The notes: a model not told the origin generated them from the sequence alone. Counted from the stretch's first letter, positions 12,540-24,984 are shown. The stretch is DNA of 64,000 bases from Perca fluviatilis (GCF_010015445.1 NC_053134.1:5750636-5814635), one strand, 5' to 3'. Numbers and translations: made by a program.

Positions 12540-12775
12540 AACGATCAAACCCAGACTCTCCTTTCTGACTTCCAAATGCACAATTTCCCAGCTAATAGAG
12601 TGTACTCAGAAATGACTAATCGAATCGGAGCTACCAGGAAAATTAATTTACCATTATGTTCTTCCAAAATTGTAACAGGGAGGGCCGGCAACCTTGTGTA
12701 GTACCGCCGCAGGGGAAAGTAAACAATTAGAGACTCGGTGACTAATGAATTCTGTGATTAACAAGTGTGTCGGAG
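12540..12775. promoter_or_regulatory. Candidate conserved non-coding element
   Basis: A repeat-free block containing TTAATT, CAATTA, TAATGA and GATTAA words with isolated CpGs. This composition is typical of fish CNEs near developmental genes. A short open frame crosses its left part but looks non-coding. Conservation is not testable here. Confidence 0.25.
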
Positions 12776-12993
12776 GTAAATCTCTACAAGACTGACACAC
12801 ACGTGCCAGCACGTATGTACAAACAGTCACACACTCAGAGTAAGGCGCTCCTTATCTATAAGCAGCATTCATGGTTGCTTCCAAATCCTTTTTTTTCCCC
12901 AACCGCCAACATTCTTACCCTGCATGGTTAAGTGAAATAGCTGGCATATCCACTCACAGATTAAGACTGATAGCATGTGTACATTCTAACAGT

Positions 12994-13062
12994 TTGTGTG
13001 TGTGTGTGTGTGTGTGTGTTTAGATGTAGAAGCAAGCAAGAGAGTGAGAATCAGGATAGGTT

Positions 13063-13129
<67 letters not shown>

Positions 13130-13198
13130 ACATGTAGAAGCAAGCAAGAGAGTGAGAATCAGGATAGGTTAGAGTGTGTGTGTGTGTGTGTGTGTGTG
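12994..13198. repeat. Compound array: three (TG)n runs separated by two copies of a 47-bp unit
   Basis: TG runs at about 12994-13019, 13066-13126 and 13174-13198 are separated by two near-identical units at 13020-13065 and 13127-13173 that contain ATGTAGAAGCAAGCAAGAG and GAATCAGGATAGGTTAGAG. The pattern implies duplication of a TG-plus-unique module, probably by unequal exchange within the microsatellite. Confidence 0.95.
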
Positions 13199-13530
13199 GC
13201 AAGAGAACCAAGATAAGGCCAATCTGGTTTGTATCACAGTCTCAGATAAAGAAAGAGTGTGGTGAGGGGAAGATAGCAGAGCGCTGCAGAGGGATGAAAC
13301 CTCAATGGGCATCACAAGCTGAAAGCACCCCCACATCAGGATAGCTTCACCGTGTGCAAACAAAGCTCACGATGAATTTGTCCAAAAATAAAAATAAAAG
13401 GATAAAGTGTCCTTTCTATACACTCTGCTTCTATCTGCAAGGCTCTATTACGTATATACAAAACCCAATGGACCGAGTCTCATCTGGGGAGCGGGTAATG
13501 ATAAATATAGAGGGAACATTAGGATTAGAT

Positions 13531-13531
<1 letters not shown>

Positions 13532-13569
<38 letters not shown>
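13532..13569. repeat. (TG)n microsatellite
   Basis: About 18 TG units. A second shorter TG run follows at 13674-13693. Confidence 0.96.
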
Positions 13570-13573
<4 letters not shown>

Positions 13574-14639
13574 AATTCACAAAGCAAAGGCCACAGGCTT
13601 AATTGAAGGGTGTAGTGGCATAGTGATGGATAAAAAGAGACAGAGCAGACATGTTTTGTGTTGCTCTGTGCATGTGTGTGTGTGTGTGTGTGTTTGTGAG
13701 AGTCCCTCAGTGGTATAATGACTCCCCAAGGGAGCAGGACCCGGGGCTGAGGCTCCCCTCTGACTCCCCCTTGTCAACTGGGAGGAGGTATGGAGGAAGA
13801 GAAGGAAGAGGAAGAGAAAGAGAGATGGCGTCGAAAGAGAAGAGGATGGTGGCGACAGCTGTCGGCTCCTTGGGACAGTAATTGGTTGGATGAGAGAAGG
13901 AGTACACAAACATTCACTAACACACACACACACGCACCCAGGGCTGCACACGCAAACCAGACACCCAAAATCAACGGCGGCACTCCGAGATGGTCATTAG
14001 CCACATCCCACCCGGCACAAGCACTCTGCCACCCAACCGTTGCACCCACAGGGTGTTTCTTGGTGGCACAGAGCAAAAAGTTTGAGGATGAGGAGGAAGG
14101 GGCGAGGAAGGTGAGGTGGGCTTATTTGGCGTGACACCTCCAGTCACATCTCAGTAAACAAGCCATGGAACCCCCACACCCGAAACCAGGAGCTGGAGTG
14201 GCAGCTCTAAATCACACATGACAGCTTGACTGACAGGTTGGTACGGGCAGAGGGAGGGATGGAAATATGAAAAATAATAAGCTGTAATATTATCCAGACA
14301 GGAGAGAAGAGGAGAAAGGGGGGGGGGGGGGCTGATGTGAGGAGATGACGGTGGCAGGAGTGGATGCAGAAAAAATAAAACGACATGTTGAAGCCAAGAC
14401 TTCCAACGTCGAGAGCATGAGAAAGAGTTTCATTCACATTTTTTATTTTATTTTTTAACTTTGTGCGCAGATATTGAGGCAACGGAGCGACAGTAAGCGG
14501 TAAGTAAGAGGGTCTCTTATTTTCTTTAGTGTGGTTTTCATTTTTCACAAAGAAACAAAATATCATTTTTAGTTAATCAACAAAAACAAAAAGCGGGCTT
14601 ATGAGTGGTATCTGCATATAGGTCATTATAGTTTTACAC

Positions 14640-15200
14640 TTAAAGGTCCAATGTTACGCTCCTTTTCAGGTTCATACTTGTATACTCCTTTTTTTGGTTT
14701 CTACTAAAACATGTTTTACATGCTTTAATGTTCAAAAAACACATTATATTTTTGATACTGTTTGTCTGGATATACCTGTATTCACCCTATGTCTGAAACG
14801 TCTTGTTTAAGCGCCTGTCACTTTAAGGAAAAAACCCAGTCTGCTCTGATTGGTCAGCGTTTCCGGGTCTTTTGCGTCTGTTCCGTCTCTGCACCGTCAT
14901 TGCACCCGGGGACCTTTAAATTTTAAAATAGTCATGCAGCGTTCGAGTGGGTAATGTCTACAATCCATGTTCAAACTTAACACGTTACATAATTCATGCA
15001 CATGATAGCATTTCATGCACAATAATGACTACTTTGTTGCCACAGAATCCATCTTGCAGCCTTTAGTAGGATGGTTAGTTGACAGAGAACAGAGAACTGC
15101 ACTTAAAATGTGTCTTCTTTAATACATCAGTGTGTCCGGTTATGTGACTACAAACATTTGTGGTACTTTGCAGAAAAACTAACCTCATAAGTACCTTTAA
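14640..15200 (+). mobile_element. MITE, TTAA-flanked 'TTAAAGGTCC' family, diverged copy
   Basis: The left end TTAAAGGTCCAATGTTACGC and the following body (TTCAGGTTCAT, TTCTACTA, ACATGTTTTACATG, AATGTTCAAAAAACAC, TCACCGTCAT-like words) match the copy at 34054-34549 in the same order. The right border is placed at GTACCTTTAA ending at 15200, less certainly, because the right half has diverged. It has no coding capacity. Confidence 0.75.
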
Positions 15201-15544
15201 AGTTTGACAAAAAAAAATTTCATTTTTCCTATCCCAGAAGTGTTTTCCAGGCAGTGTGGAAAAGCCTCTGAAATAACACTGAGACCACCACCAAGGTTTT
15301 AATATTTATGATAAAACATATCAATCATCATATCATACCACACTGGGTGTGGATGATATGACTGTCCCATATCTCATTTGAGAAAAAAAAAAAGCCAGCG
15401 CTGTCATCAGCCAAACCATAGATAATAAAGTAACTGGAAAAACTAGTCCTTTGTGGAGGGCAGGAAAAAAAGAAGGCAGAGGATAAAGAAGAAGAGGCAA
15501 GAAATGGAGAAAGAGGGGTTAAAAATGTGAGGAGAGGAAAGGAG

Positions 15545-15850
15545 AACGGGGGAATTCAATATATTTTTAATCTTGCGGATGTAATCAGATTATGCGTCTG
15601 CCAGGAGCGACGTATTTCATAAGGAATAACCAGTTTCGGGGATGGAAGGGGAAGCAGAGTGGCGAGGAGGAGCGGTGGAGACGTGCACTTTGGCTAGCCG
15701 ATCTACATCGACACTGACAGATTCTAATAAATGCGCTGGGAGGCGCCCGGAGAAACACAATGCCGTGTAATCATTTTATCATGACAAACCGGAATTCCAA
15801 TGCTGTCCCATGTGAGCTCAGCCGGGGGAAAATTGAATTAACTGTGAATT
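15545..15850. promoter_or_regulatory. Strong candidate conserved non-coding element
   Basis: A repeat-free block with words such as TTTTTAATCTTGCGGATGTA, TAATCAGATTATGCG, CCGTGTAATCATTTTATC and GAATTAACTGTGAATTGCTC. This mix of homeodomain cores, isolated CpGs and balanced composition is typical of deeply conserved vertebrate enhancers. No ORF with codon structure is seen. The call rests on resemblance only. Confidence 0.35.
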
Positions 15851-16830
15851 GCTCATGCTTGGGGAATGGGGAAGAGGGGAAAAGGGGGGATTGGTGGGGG
15901 GGGGGAGGATAGACAGAGAGTAAGTAGAAGGAGGGAAAGAAGAGAGGAGGATTTGGCCTGCTTTGGTTTTGGCAGCGTTTCTGGACTCTCGGGGCTCAGG
16001 CGGTTTCACAGAGGAGCTCTGGTTTCAGCAGCTTCAAGCTAACGACGCTAACTCTGTGATCCAATACTGACACACTCGAACGCTGCATGACTTAGCAGTG
16101 CGGAAAACACATCACACATCGCCGCTGAATGAGACGTAGACGCCCTCAAGTATCTGAGGGAGGGGACTATTAAAACAATCACACACATCTGCTAACACAT
16201 GTTCAACCACTCTCCTGCTACGCGCTACAGGTGCTAGTAATACTGAGCTTGTGAGGAAATTCTAACAGCTACATTTATTCCCCCAAATGACGATAACATG
16301 CAGGTTTTGAGAAGATTGGCACTTTGGCAACCGCATAAGCCAAAGTTATCCTTGTGGCTATGGTAAATGGCTGCTTACAGCTGCCAGTCAAATGACTTTA
16401 TTGCAGTTCCAGTGATATAACATGCCACTTTATAGCTGGGAGCTTGGTCCTCTTAAGAAAGACCAACTTGGTTAAGTACCAAGCAGTCCTGTAATTACTG
16501 TAACCAGACTACTTTCTCTAAATTGTTTGCACAGCCTGGGTCTGCAGCCCAAAATGTGTGATTGTACATGACGGCTGCACGTGGGAACACGTTGGCTTAG
16601 GCAGACACCCAATGTAGCTGTGTGACCATGTGCGCATCAGCTGTTGACCCTGCTGTGTGACTGGTGGATATCTTAACACAAGCCTTCAGAGCGCCATGCC
16701 AACAGTACTCAATATCCAAACTAAAACAAGAGGCCCTGCTCAGACTTATTATTTCAATGACCTCATATGGAGCTGAAATTCAATGCATCCATCTTGGTTT
16801 TCCCAAGCTGAATGCTAATCAGTGTCGGCT

Positions 16831-17260
16831 TAGTCTATATCCACGACGTTCCACTTCCGGGATTGCTCCTTTGCCACCGGAAAGTCCGCCGGATTGCACT
16901 CTTTTCCGGATGTCCGTCACCTCCCGCTTTCTTTGTGTTGGCATTTTAAACTCCGGTGGATTTCTGAGGACTATGGTTAACTGCTCCTCAGATCTCTGCA
17001 GGGTAAATCCAGACAGCTAGCTAGACTATCTGTCCAATCTGAGTTTTCTGTTGCAAAACTAAAACTACCTTGGAACATACACATTCCACCAAAACAAGTT
17101 CCTTCTCGAGACTATTTTGCAGCAGCACCGTGGCTCTGTCCGTCGCTTAGCACCGCCCAAGTCGATTGTGATTCTTTTCTCTCCCATCCCGGAATGCTGT
17201 GTGGACTAGTGAGACCCTCCTCCACAGCGCTGTAGAGGAGGGTCTGGCAAAGCGAGACTA
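16831..17260 (+). mobile_element. MITE (copy 1 of 2), TAGTCT...AGACTA ends with subterminal palindrome
   Basis: This is homologous over almost its full length to the minus-strand copy at 56622-57082. Shared segments include ACTCCGGTGGATTTCTGAGG, AGATCTCTGCAGGGTAAATC, CCAGACAGCTAGCTAG, AACTCAGATTGGACAGA in inverse sense, and a palindrome around CAGCGCTG at 17212-17248. The ends TAGTCT and AGACTA are inverted. GTCGGCT occurs immediately left (16824-16830) and just right (17263-17269), an apparent target duplication of about 8 bp consistent with hAT. The 118-residue frame crossing the element is not a gene, since the same frame appears in the other copy. Confidence 0.85.
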
Positions 17261-17362
17261 GGGTCGGCTCTACTGCATTATTATATTTACTGTTTTTTTT
17301 CACAAGATAAATGCTGGAATAATGTTACCTATCACAGATTGTTTACAGAAATGTCCTATTTT

Positions 17363-17480
17363 GGGGCGCCTGGTAACACCTGGTAGAGCGTGCGCCCCAT
17401 GTACGAAGGCCCTTTGCTGCATGTCATTCCCCCTCTCGCTCTCTCCCCTTTCATGCCTAAAACTGTCCTATCAAATAAAG
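17363..17480 (+). mobile_element. tRNA-derived SINE, internally deleted
   Basis: It starts with a tRNA-like GGGGCGCCTGGTAACACCTG and an A-box-like TGGTAGAGCG. It then passes directly to a non-tRNA body (CCTTTGCTGCATGTCATTCC) and ends in TATCAAATAAAG. The region that should hold the B box is missing, so transcription by RNA polymerase III is unlikely. This is a teleost SINE type different from the one at 5150-5479. Confidence 0.75.
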
Positions 17481-17481
17481 A

Positions 17482-19105
17482 CAGTGGATTTTTCATTGAT
17501 TTCTTAGTACTTTATTTAACATGATGGTAGAAGGTGCAATATGTAGATGCTGCTGTTGAACTGAGGCAGATCAGAAATTTCAGTTTACGGGAAAGTACTC
17601 ATATCTTTTTTTTTTTGGAATTTGTTTTTGTGTTTGACTGTTCAATGTTCCCTGCTTATTAAAAGAAAAACACTCATTGCTGGCAATTCATATCTATGTT
17701 CTCATCCTTGCATAAGAACATAGAGCAGATTTGATGGTGTTTCATGTTATTATGCTCCATGACATGTTTTATCTGTTACACAGTGAATATTGAACTTTAG
17801 CTAAACTTAGTTTTGATTAAACTTAGATTACCGCCCCCTAAAAGTCGTTCAGCCGTTAAGGATGACTTGCCAAGATTGACTAGTTTTCAGGTTGCATTTG
17901 CACCTTTTGATATAGAATTCCTGGCCTATACTTGTTCCACCCAAGACGCATGAAGTGGCAAAGTATATATCTGGTATTAGGCTAATACAAACTAAATAAT
18001 GTTTTAAATGTCCCTAGATGCAGATGTAAATGTTCATGCTAGCTAAAAAACAATGCAATATTTTTACTATGCATTTAGTTTTACATTTAAAGCTAATTTC
18101 CTACACAAAATCCGACATTTGGCTGCATATCTGTGATGAATTACTATGACTTCCTTTAATTTAGTTTGAGAGTCATTAATAGTTCTTGTTCTCTCACTTC
18201 TAAGACAGCATATGCTGAAGTATTTGCATGAAACCTGCTATCCAGAGATCCTCATTATTCGCCTACACTTCATCTAAATTCTTAACTTTATTCTTAAATC
18301 CAAGCCCCATGTAAGTTGAAAAATGGCTCCACTTTGATGGAATTTGCTCATCTTTTTTTATTTTTTTTTATCTCTGTGGAGGTATTTGGTCGTCTTGAGG
18401 AAAGACGTTAAAGATCATGCACACAGAAAGAGAACAGAATCTGCCCCGCTGCGGCCTGTGACTTTAGATTAGGGCCTATCAGGGTTCCGGGGTCGCTTCG
18501 GATACAACCCAGATGCTGCAGCTACGCAGCAGCGTGTCGCTGTGGAAACGGGAAGTCATGACTGCTGAGAGATAAAGGGCTTGATTCTTCCCCCCGCTGA
18601 ACACATCCCAGAAAAGAAAACGAGCACGCACACACATACTGCACATGTGGTACACATGGGGGTGTATGTGAAAACGGAGCCTCTTCTTCTAATCCTTTAG
18701 CCACCCACACAATCCCTCTTTTTCTGTCCCTTCTGATTTCACTCTATCATTCCTTAAACATTAATATCACAGCTTTGACCCCAGCCACTGAGGATGAGGC
18801 AGGGATTTGCATAATTAGCCCCACTTGGTGGACAAGTCCCACTCCAGACCCGATGAGAGCGTCTCTAGTGGGCTTGCTCAATTTCACATGTAGGAGACTG
18901 TGTACAGTTAGATAACCACAGTTGAGAGGAGGGAAAGTGCCAAACAAATGACAGGCAGACTAAAGAGGGCATGTTGTAGGTTTTGTGATAAAGAAATGTT
19001 GCCACAGGATAAAAAGAAAAGTCATAGTATCGCAGTGGCTTTGCCATTAGCAACACTTCAGTCAAAATGTCAAGTGAATGAGATAAGATTTTGAAACTTT
19101 GAGAA
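17482..19105. other. Gene-free stretch
   Basis: No gene is supported. It is AT-rich single-copy DNA to about 18370. The segment 18380-18560 has several CpGs and few repeats and could be a weak CNE. Short frames here show no domain. Confidence 0.5.
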
Positions 19106-19107
19106 AT

Positions 19108-19161
19108 ACAGTGGGTGAATTTCTGTGCATGAAATTTCTGTGCATGAAATTCACCCACTGT
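19108..19161. repeat. Perfect 16-bp inverted repeat (hairpin) with internal direct repeat
   Basis: Arms ACAGTGGGTGAATTTC at 19108-19123 and GAAATTCACCCACTGT at 19146-19161 are exact reverse complements around a 22-nt centre. The centre and inner arms also contain TTTCTGTGCATGAAAT twice in direct orientation. It could fold as a small cruciform or RNA hairpin. It is too small to be a known MITE and has no homologue elsewhere in the window. Confidence 0.9.
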
Positions 19162-19253
19162 GAGCAGATACATTGCATACTAAATGGAATAAATGGTTAT
19201 TATTCTTTAGTGACGGCAAACCAGGAAAAATGAATGTATGTGTATACATATAC

Positions 19254-19353
19254 AGTATATGTGTGTGTACGTACGTACTTACGTACGTACGTACGTACAG
19301 GTATGTATGTATGTATGTATGTCTGTATGTATGTTTGTATGTATGTATGTATA
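19254..19353. repeat. Compound tetranucleotide array (GTAC)n then (GTAT)n
   Basis: GTGT, then GTAC/ACGT units, which are self-complementary, followed by GTAT/GTCT/GTTT units. The Tyr-Val/Cys-rich frames are translations of the repeat. Confidence 0.95.
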
Positions 19354-19359
19354 CACTGA

Positions 19360-20660
19360 TGCACCAACTTTATAGCATACAAAGTTCATTCTAAAAGTTC
19401 AAAATATTATGTCACTCAGAGTTCTGCAGGGATAAGTCATGCTAATAAGTTAGCAGCATTTTTGCACTTCCTGTTCCCCTGTCTGGAAGTCAATGGGTTT
19501 TGGTTAGATGCCTGAAATAAGGTCTGTGGTTAACACAAGGTTAAGGGACTTTCCCATTTCGTTCTGCAACATTAAATATGTCAGTAGAATACTTGTGAAT
19601 TTCGTCTTTAAAAATGATGTTGCCACAAGTTCCTAAATGAGACTTACAAGTGGCTAAATGAGACTACAGAGGTTGTCAGAGACATTAGACAGCACTGTCA
19701 GCTCAGTGGTGGCGACGTTGTAGTCATGCAACTGTCTTGTAGTTCATTTAATAGCCTAATGTTGGCAAAATCCAACATTTGCGTTTTGTCGGGGGAACCA
19801 TAGCAATGCTAACTTTTGGGTTGGCCTACAAAAATACATCATCCCTGCAACAATCTATTGTAATTAGTTATGGTGAAGAAAATATACAGGATGTATAAAA
19901 TCCGTACACATTAAAAGGCTTAAGAACTGTAAAAAGAAGTCAAGAGAAGTCAGTGTTCATTATTACATTTGAAAACATGTAATAGCTAATTAAATAAAAA
20001 ACAATAAAAAAAACCACCCAGATCTCTTGCCCTGTCATTGTAAAGTTAGAAGACCCACAAACAGAGTGACATTTCTGGGGAAGCTGCAATGGATATTCAC
20101 AGAAAATTCTTGGCTGCAAATGTCGCAACATTGTTTATCTGACAAATGTACTTCCCTTGACATTTATTGCATAACTTTATTGACAAAACCCGTCTCTGCC
20201 TCCAGCAAATGTTAAAACTTTTTTTTTTTTTACAATATGGAGTGAGTTTACAAAAATTCAGAAGACTCCCCATTCAAGCAATCAAACGCAATACACAACT
20301 CCTGGAGTATTTGAATGGAGAGACAGCTATTGTCACTGCAGCAAAACAGATACAAAAGAAAGGACGCAGTAAATTAACTCCGGGTTAAAAACCTTATTTC
20401 CACTGTTATAGAATTATGTTCTGATCCAAACCACCCAGGACTCCTGGATTGATTACAGTTGGACAATCAACAAGGCAAGGAAAGTCCATGTACTTAAGTC
20501 AAGCACAGGGACAACTGAAGGAATGAAAGGATGGATGGATAGATGTAACGAAGAGAAGATGTGCAGAGGAATACCATTAAAGAAGGCAGCACTGCTAGAG
20601 CACGTCCAGACAGAGTGGTCTGAAGCCCAGGGGATGTCAGCCTTTATCATATATTCCCCC
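19360..20660. other. Gene-free stretch
   Basis: AT-rich DNA with no supported gene. The segment around 20260-20390 shows a short open frame with helix-turn-helix-like wording, faintly resembling an old Tc1-type transposase N-terminus, but it is too short to call. Confidence 0.4.
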
Positions 20661-20661
20661 C

Positions 20662-20663
<2 letters not shown>

Positions 20664-20725
<62 letters not shown>
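20664..20725. repeat. (CA)n microsatellite
   Basis: About 30 uninterrupted CA units. Confidence 0.98.
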
Positions 20726-20729
<4 letters not shown>

Positions 20730-22430
20730 GAAGCATGTCTCTTCCACTTGACAGTCCCCCACAGCATTAGCTCTTGTAAAGATTTCTTTATTGGTATATG
20801 TCATGCTCAGAGTTTTCCTAGAAACCAGCAGTGCGTAGTTATGAAGTAATAGCCTTAATCAGCGTCTGGCTCTGTGCCTGAACCTGGGCTCGTAGCTTAA
20901 TCCTCACTGTTTGATTTTCTCCATGGATACAGCGGAGACATCCCAAAACACTCCCGCTTCATGACAACATGCCCCAAAAGTAGGAAAAATGAGGCCCAGT
21001 GTTGTTTGAGAAGAATGAAGTGGCTGTCTAAGTTAGAAACAGACAAGGCAAGAGTCTGTTGATACATGAGAACCACATTAGGCCGATCACATCTTGTTTG
21101 ACTTCATCCTGACACAGCTGGTGTGCGATGAGAAAGTAAAAGACGGGGGGAGCCAGGGTTATTTCTGCTGTCAGTTCCCAACCAGGTCGTTACGTAAGAA
21201 AGAGCATCTTAACTGAAGTCCCGGTAAAAGACACAAAACCAACCGGAGACCCTTCTGTTAAGGGAATCTGTGGCGAGGCATAAAGGGAATATATGTGGGT
21301 GCTGAAGTCCAGCTGTGCCATCTTTCTCTTTGTGTCTGTTAAACATTTGACAGCTTGAAGCCCAACAGACGCGCACAGTTTTCTCAGTATAATGCACTAA
21401 ACTAAAGGTGCCAGGTCCACAACCAACATGTAACAAGGATTAAACGGTGCATTGTCCCTGCTGTGCTCTAGTAGGGTCTAAGAGAATGAGACTAAGAGAA
21501 CTGCGATTGACCCGTGATAACCTAAGCACTTCATGGCATTTCTTCTTGTCTTCAAAATATAATTGATTAAGCTCTGAGGATCAAAACACTGTACAATTAT
21601 ATTAAAAGCTTATTCCACTGAACACTGCAAGAGAGTCTTTCTCAAGGTTCTTGCGGGCAAAGTTACAAATGTCAGAGTATTGATTTATAGATGCTCTTCG
21701 AGCAGGGATGGTATGTTTAACAGTAAACTGTAGATTTACGATGTTGCCAAATACCATTGGACGGATGTGAACATTTGAGACTGAACACCTGCCAATGCAG
21801 GCCTGCTTTAAGACAGAGAGACCATGTATAGAGCTGGCACATGCAGTACTTCAGTCATAACATTGTATCCAAAAATGGCAGCGGGCCACATACTGGAAAT
21901 CTCACAGATGGCCGGAAATGGAGCAGCGTGGTATCCCTAGAGATTAATTTAATATAGGACAATTCTGTAGTGCACAATTTACATGCAATGCTTGGTGCTA
22001 ATAAAGGAAATAGAGTGACCTTTATGTTGCAACGCTAAGGAGGTGGAGATTGGGTGGTGGTGTGTAATGTGCCTAAACTGCATGCCAGAAATCCGTGTTT
22101 GCATCCTGTCACAGATCAATAAATAATTGACTTGTTTTACCGTAACCATGATTCAGGAATAAGCCATGATTACCTATCATATCTTAACCACAGTTTGACA
22201 ATGGTTAATTTGTCACTACGAGTTGCCATGCTATTCAGAGGCTTGTATGTTTGACTTTTTGAAGCAGTTGCTCATCCTTTGTACTAATGAGTCAATCGTT
22301 AGTGTTTCATGCCCATCCAACCTGCCGGTTACTTCATATCACTGTCTATGCAAAAGGAAAAAAAACTAACTTGACTTACTTTAGTACAACAGGGCATTCA
22401 GGGTTACTTCTATATCCCTGGATGCCCCAA
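20726..22430. other. Gene-free stretch
   Basis: No repeat array or supported gene. Ordinary single-copy DNA. Confidence 0.5.
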
Positions 22431-22473
22431 ATGCCTCTGCCCATTCAATCTATTGCTGTCTTTATCTCTTTCA

Positions 22474-23120
22474 GCGTCCCAGCAGCTGCAGACTCAGGTG
22501 GAGGGACTACCGTGAATCAAATGTGGAAGTGGAGCGTGAATGGTAGAGAGCTGGAAGGTAGAGTATTAACTGCCTCTGCCTGTCCGTCTCATTCTCTTTC
22601 CGCTGGAGTCACTTCGGGCCGATCAACCTGCGAAAAGGCTATGAAATAGCGGCGGTGGGATCTCATCCATCAAATCCAGACCCAAGGCCCTGGAGGGCCC
22701 CATGTGGAGAATGGTAACCGCATCCGATATCGTAGTAAAACAATGAAAGAGCTGGGTTTCCATCTTCGCAAAGATACTATCAAATTAAAGATGTCCGTCA
22801 TTGATCACTGCTCTGGCTACCAAAATGGTCTGACAGATCACTTTAGAGGCTTCTGCCATCAGCACAAATCTATTTGTGAGATAAATGAGCTTGACAACAA
22901 GGTCTACAATTGGTTGGTTTTTTTCTCTGTTTAATATGGCAGCATTGAGCTCATAGTGCTAGTCTCCTCCATAGCCCTCTCCATCCCGAAGAGCTTTAAT
23001 CTCCCACTGGGCCTCTGTGCGACCCATCCAACTCACATTTGCATACATCTGCATATTTCCCATTAGGCTCCACTTGTTGCCTTTTCATGGAGAACCTGGA
23101 TATGGTGATGATCACCCTCA
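22474..23120. promoter_or_regulatory. Low-repeat block, candidate CNE or non-coding exon
   Basis: A long repeat-free block. The segment 22476-22558 is bounded by an acceptor-like TTTATCTCTTTCAG and a donor-like GAAGGTAGAG on the plus strand. It is open in one frame (VPAAADSGGGTTVNQ...), but no family was recognised, so it may be chance or a lncRNA exon. The segment 23015-23110 (ACATTTGCATACATCTGCAT, CCCATTAGGC) has the look of a CNE. All of this is inference from sequence texture. Confidence 0.25.
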
Positions 23121-23897
23121 ACGGTAATGGTCCTATCTTTCTCTGCCTCTTTCTTTCTTCCTTTTCTCCACAACCTCTTGATCCCTTGTTTCCACTCTGT
23201 TGTCCCCCTCCCTCGATCTCTCTCACGATCTCTATCTCGATCTCTCTCATAGCTGTGATCAGTGTGCAGTATGGAGGTCTGATCCGGAGACAAAGGGGGA
23301 AGCTCCCAGTTAGATCAGCGGCGCTAGCTACTGTATAGTAAACCATCTGGGGCCTCTGACAGCCTCCGGCCTGAGAGAACACAATAACAAGACAGAAGAA
23401 ACAAATTCTGTGCACAATGACCACGACTGAACCAGACTAATTACATTAATATGTGATCAACTATTCAATTAGGCCCATTCAGCTGCAAAACTCAAGAGGT
23501 ATGGATACATGCAAATGAGATGAGTGAGCACACATCGCAGAAAACAAATGCCATCATGACAGACGCAGGGGAATGGACAAAGTGTGTCTATTCATTGACT
23601 GACTGTCATTCACTGAGGAGACTGGTTGTATACATACTGGGGAGAGGATTGGTGGTATAGTATATGTTGGACATATTGAATGGCAGTACATGACTTTAGA
23701 AGGCCAGCTGTTGAGGAGCAGCCTCCCGTGGTGGAGTCGAGTTATATCAGCGTTGAGGTAAGTTAAAATATTTTTACTGATTCCAATGTTTATGTATGTA
23801 AGAGCCACTGTTTAATTTTGCTCTGGAGTCTCTGGATTGGTCATTAAGTTCAGATTTATGCCAGACAGGTGGACAGGGAACGCTGATTTGCCCGGAG

Positions 23898-23932
23898 TGT
23901 GTGTGTATGTGTGTGTGTGTGTGTGTGTGTGT
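23898..23932. repeat. (TG)n microsatellite
   Basis: TG run with one TATG interruption. Confidence 0.95.
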
Positions 23933-24374
23933 CTGGGGATGCCTGGGTGTTTTTCTGCATGGCACCCAGTGAATGCTGGTAAAGACTGGATCATTCTTTC
24001 CTACCAGCGGTGGTATCTATTAATGCAGATATTTTTTTTGTCCAGGTTTTTAAATAACAGTCTCTGCCTCTTGCCTTTTGATTCACTTTCATTGGGTTGT
24101 TTGATAGGCAGTTACTTCAAAATCGGAGTAAATGAAACCAAAGCTACTGGCTATTGATCTCACCAGGGGTAAGTGTGAAAATATGTATCAAAAAAATATA
24201 AACCAAGAGCAGATGGAATTCATATTTAGCACGACCTATTGCACCACGATTAGTTCTGGCTGTGTTCTCTGAATAAAATATGAAGACAAAAGCCTTTATT
24301 AGCTCCCTATTATGAGGACGAGTGCTATTCTATCAAAAAGAAAGTGCACTAAAGAAGGTATTCACCAAAAAGGC

Positions 24375-24745
24375 ACAGCATCACCTTCCCCCGGCTGCTT
24401 CATTTTCTGCAGGGCACTAATCAAGCGCCTGTCTCTGCTCATGAATGTAGAGGGAAGCCTTTGAGCATTTAAATGTGCATTTAATTGCGTTGGTTCTGGA
24501 AGCGTCGTTAAGTAAAGGCTGGGAAATACATTTTTTTAATGCGACTTAGTGATGCCCGGCAAATCAAAGACCATCAAGCGAATTAATGAGGGTGAGCGGC
24601 GAGAGCATTAAGAGTAGAGACGGAGCGCCTCTATAAACAAATACATATCTCTCAACTAGACAGCGGGGACAGAGGGATAATGTGGAAGACGTAATAAATA
24701 GACTTCCCTGTCAATAGGCATAGTACGCTATCAATTCCAGCACAA
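24375..24745. promoter_or_regulatory. Strong candidate conserved non-coding element
   Basis: A repeat-free block with words such as GCACTAATCAAGCGCC, ATTTAAATGTGCATTTAATT, GCGAATTAATGAGG and GAGCATTAAG, plus scattered CpGs. The texture is that of vertebrate developmental enhancers. It is followed by a CA repeat at 24770-24806. Conservation is untested. Confidence 0.35.
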
Positions 24746-24768
24746 TGTGCCCCACTTGAATAGTGTAA

Positions 24769-24769
<1 letters not shown>

Positions 24770-24806
<37 letters not shown>
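24770..24806. repeat. (CA)n microsatellite
   Basis: About 18 CA units between two candidate CNE blocks. Confidence 0.96.
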
Positions 24807-24808
<2 letters not shown>

Positions 24809-24984
24809 TTTTCTTCCACTATATTTTTAAAAGGCAGACAGATGCTTTAGCGGCATTCCTTTGCTCCTGTGAATAGAGCTGAGAAAGCTTCTAAAGAAGA
24901 AGAGAGGAGCGGTCAGGAGGTGCGGGAGGCGGCGGTGGGGTTGGGGAGGGGGGGGGGGCACAGATGAAAAAGAGGAGAACTATG

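Noticed and set aside
16664..17020. 118-residue frame resembling one at 56895-57182
   Set aside because: The similarity is real but reflects two copies of a non-coding MITE, since the frames extend into unrelated flanking DNA.
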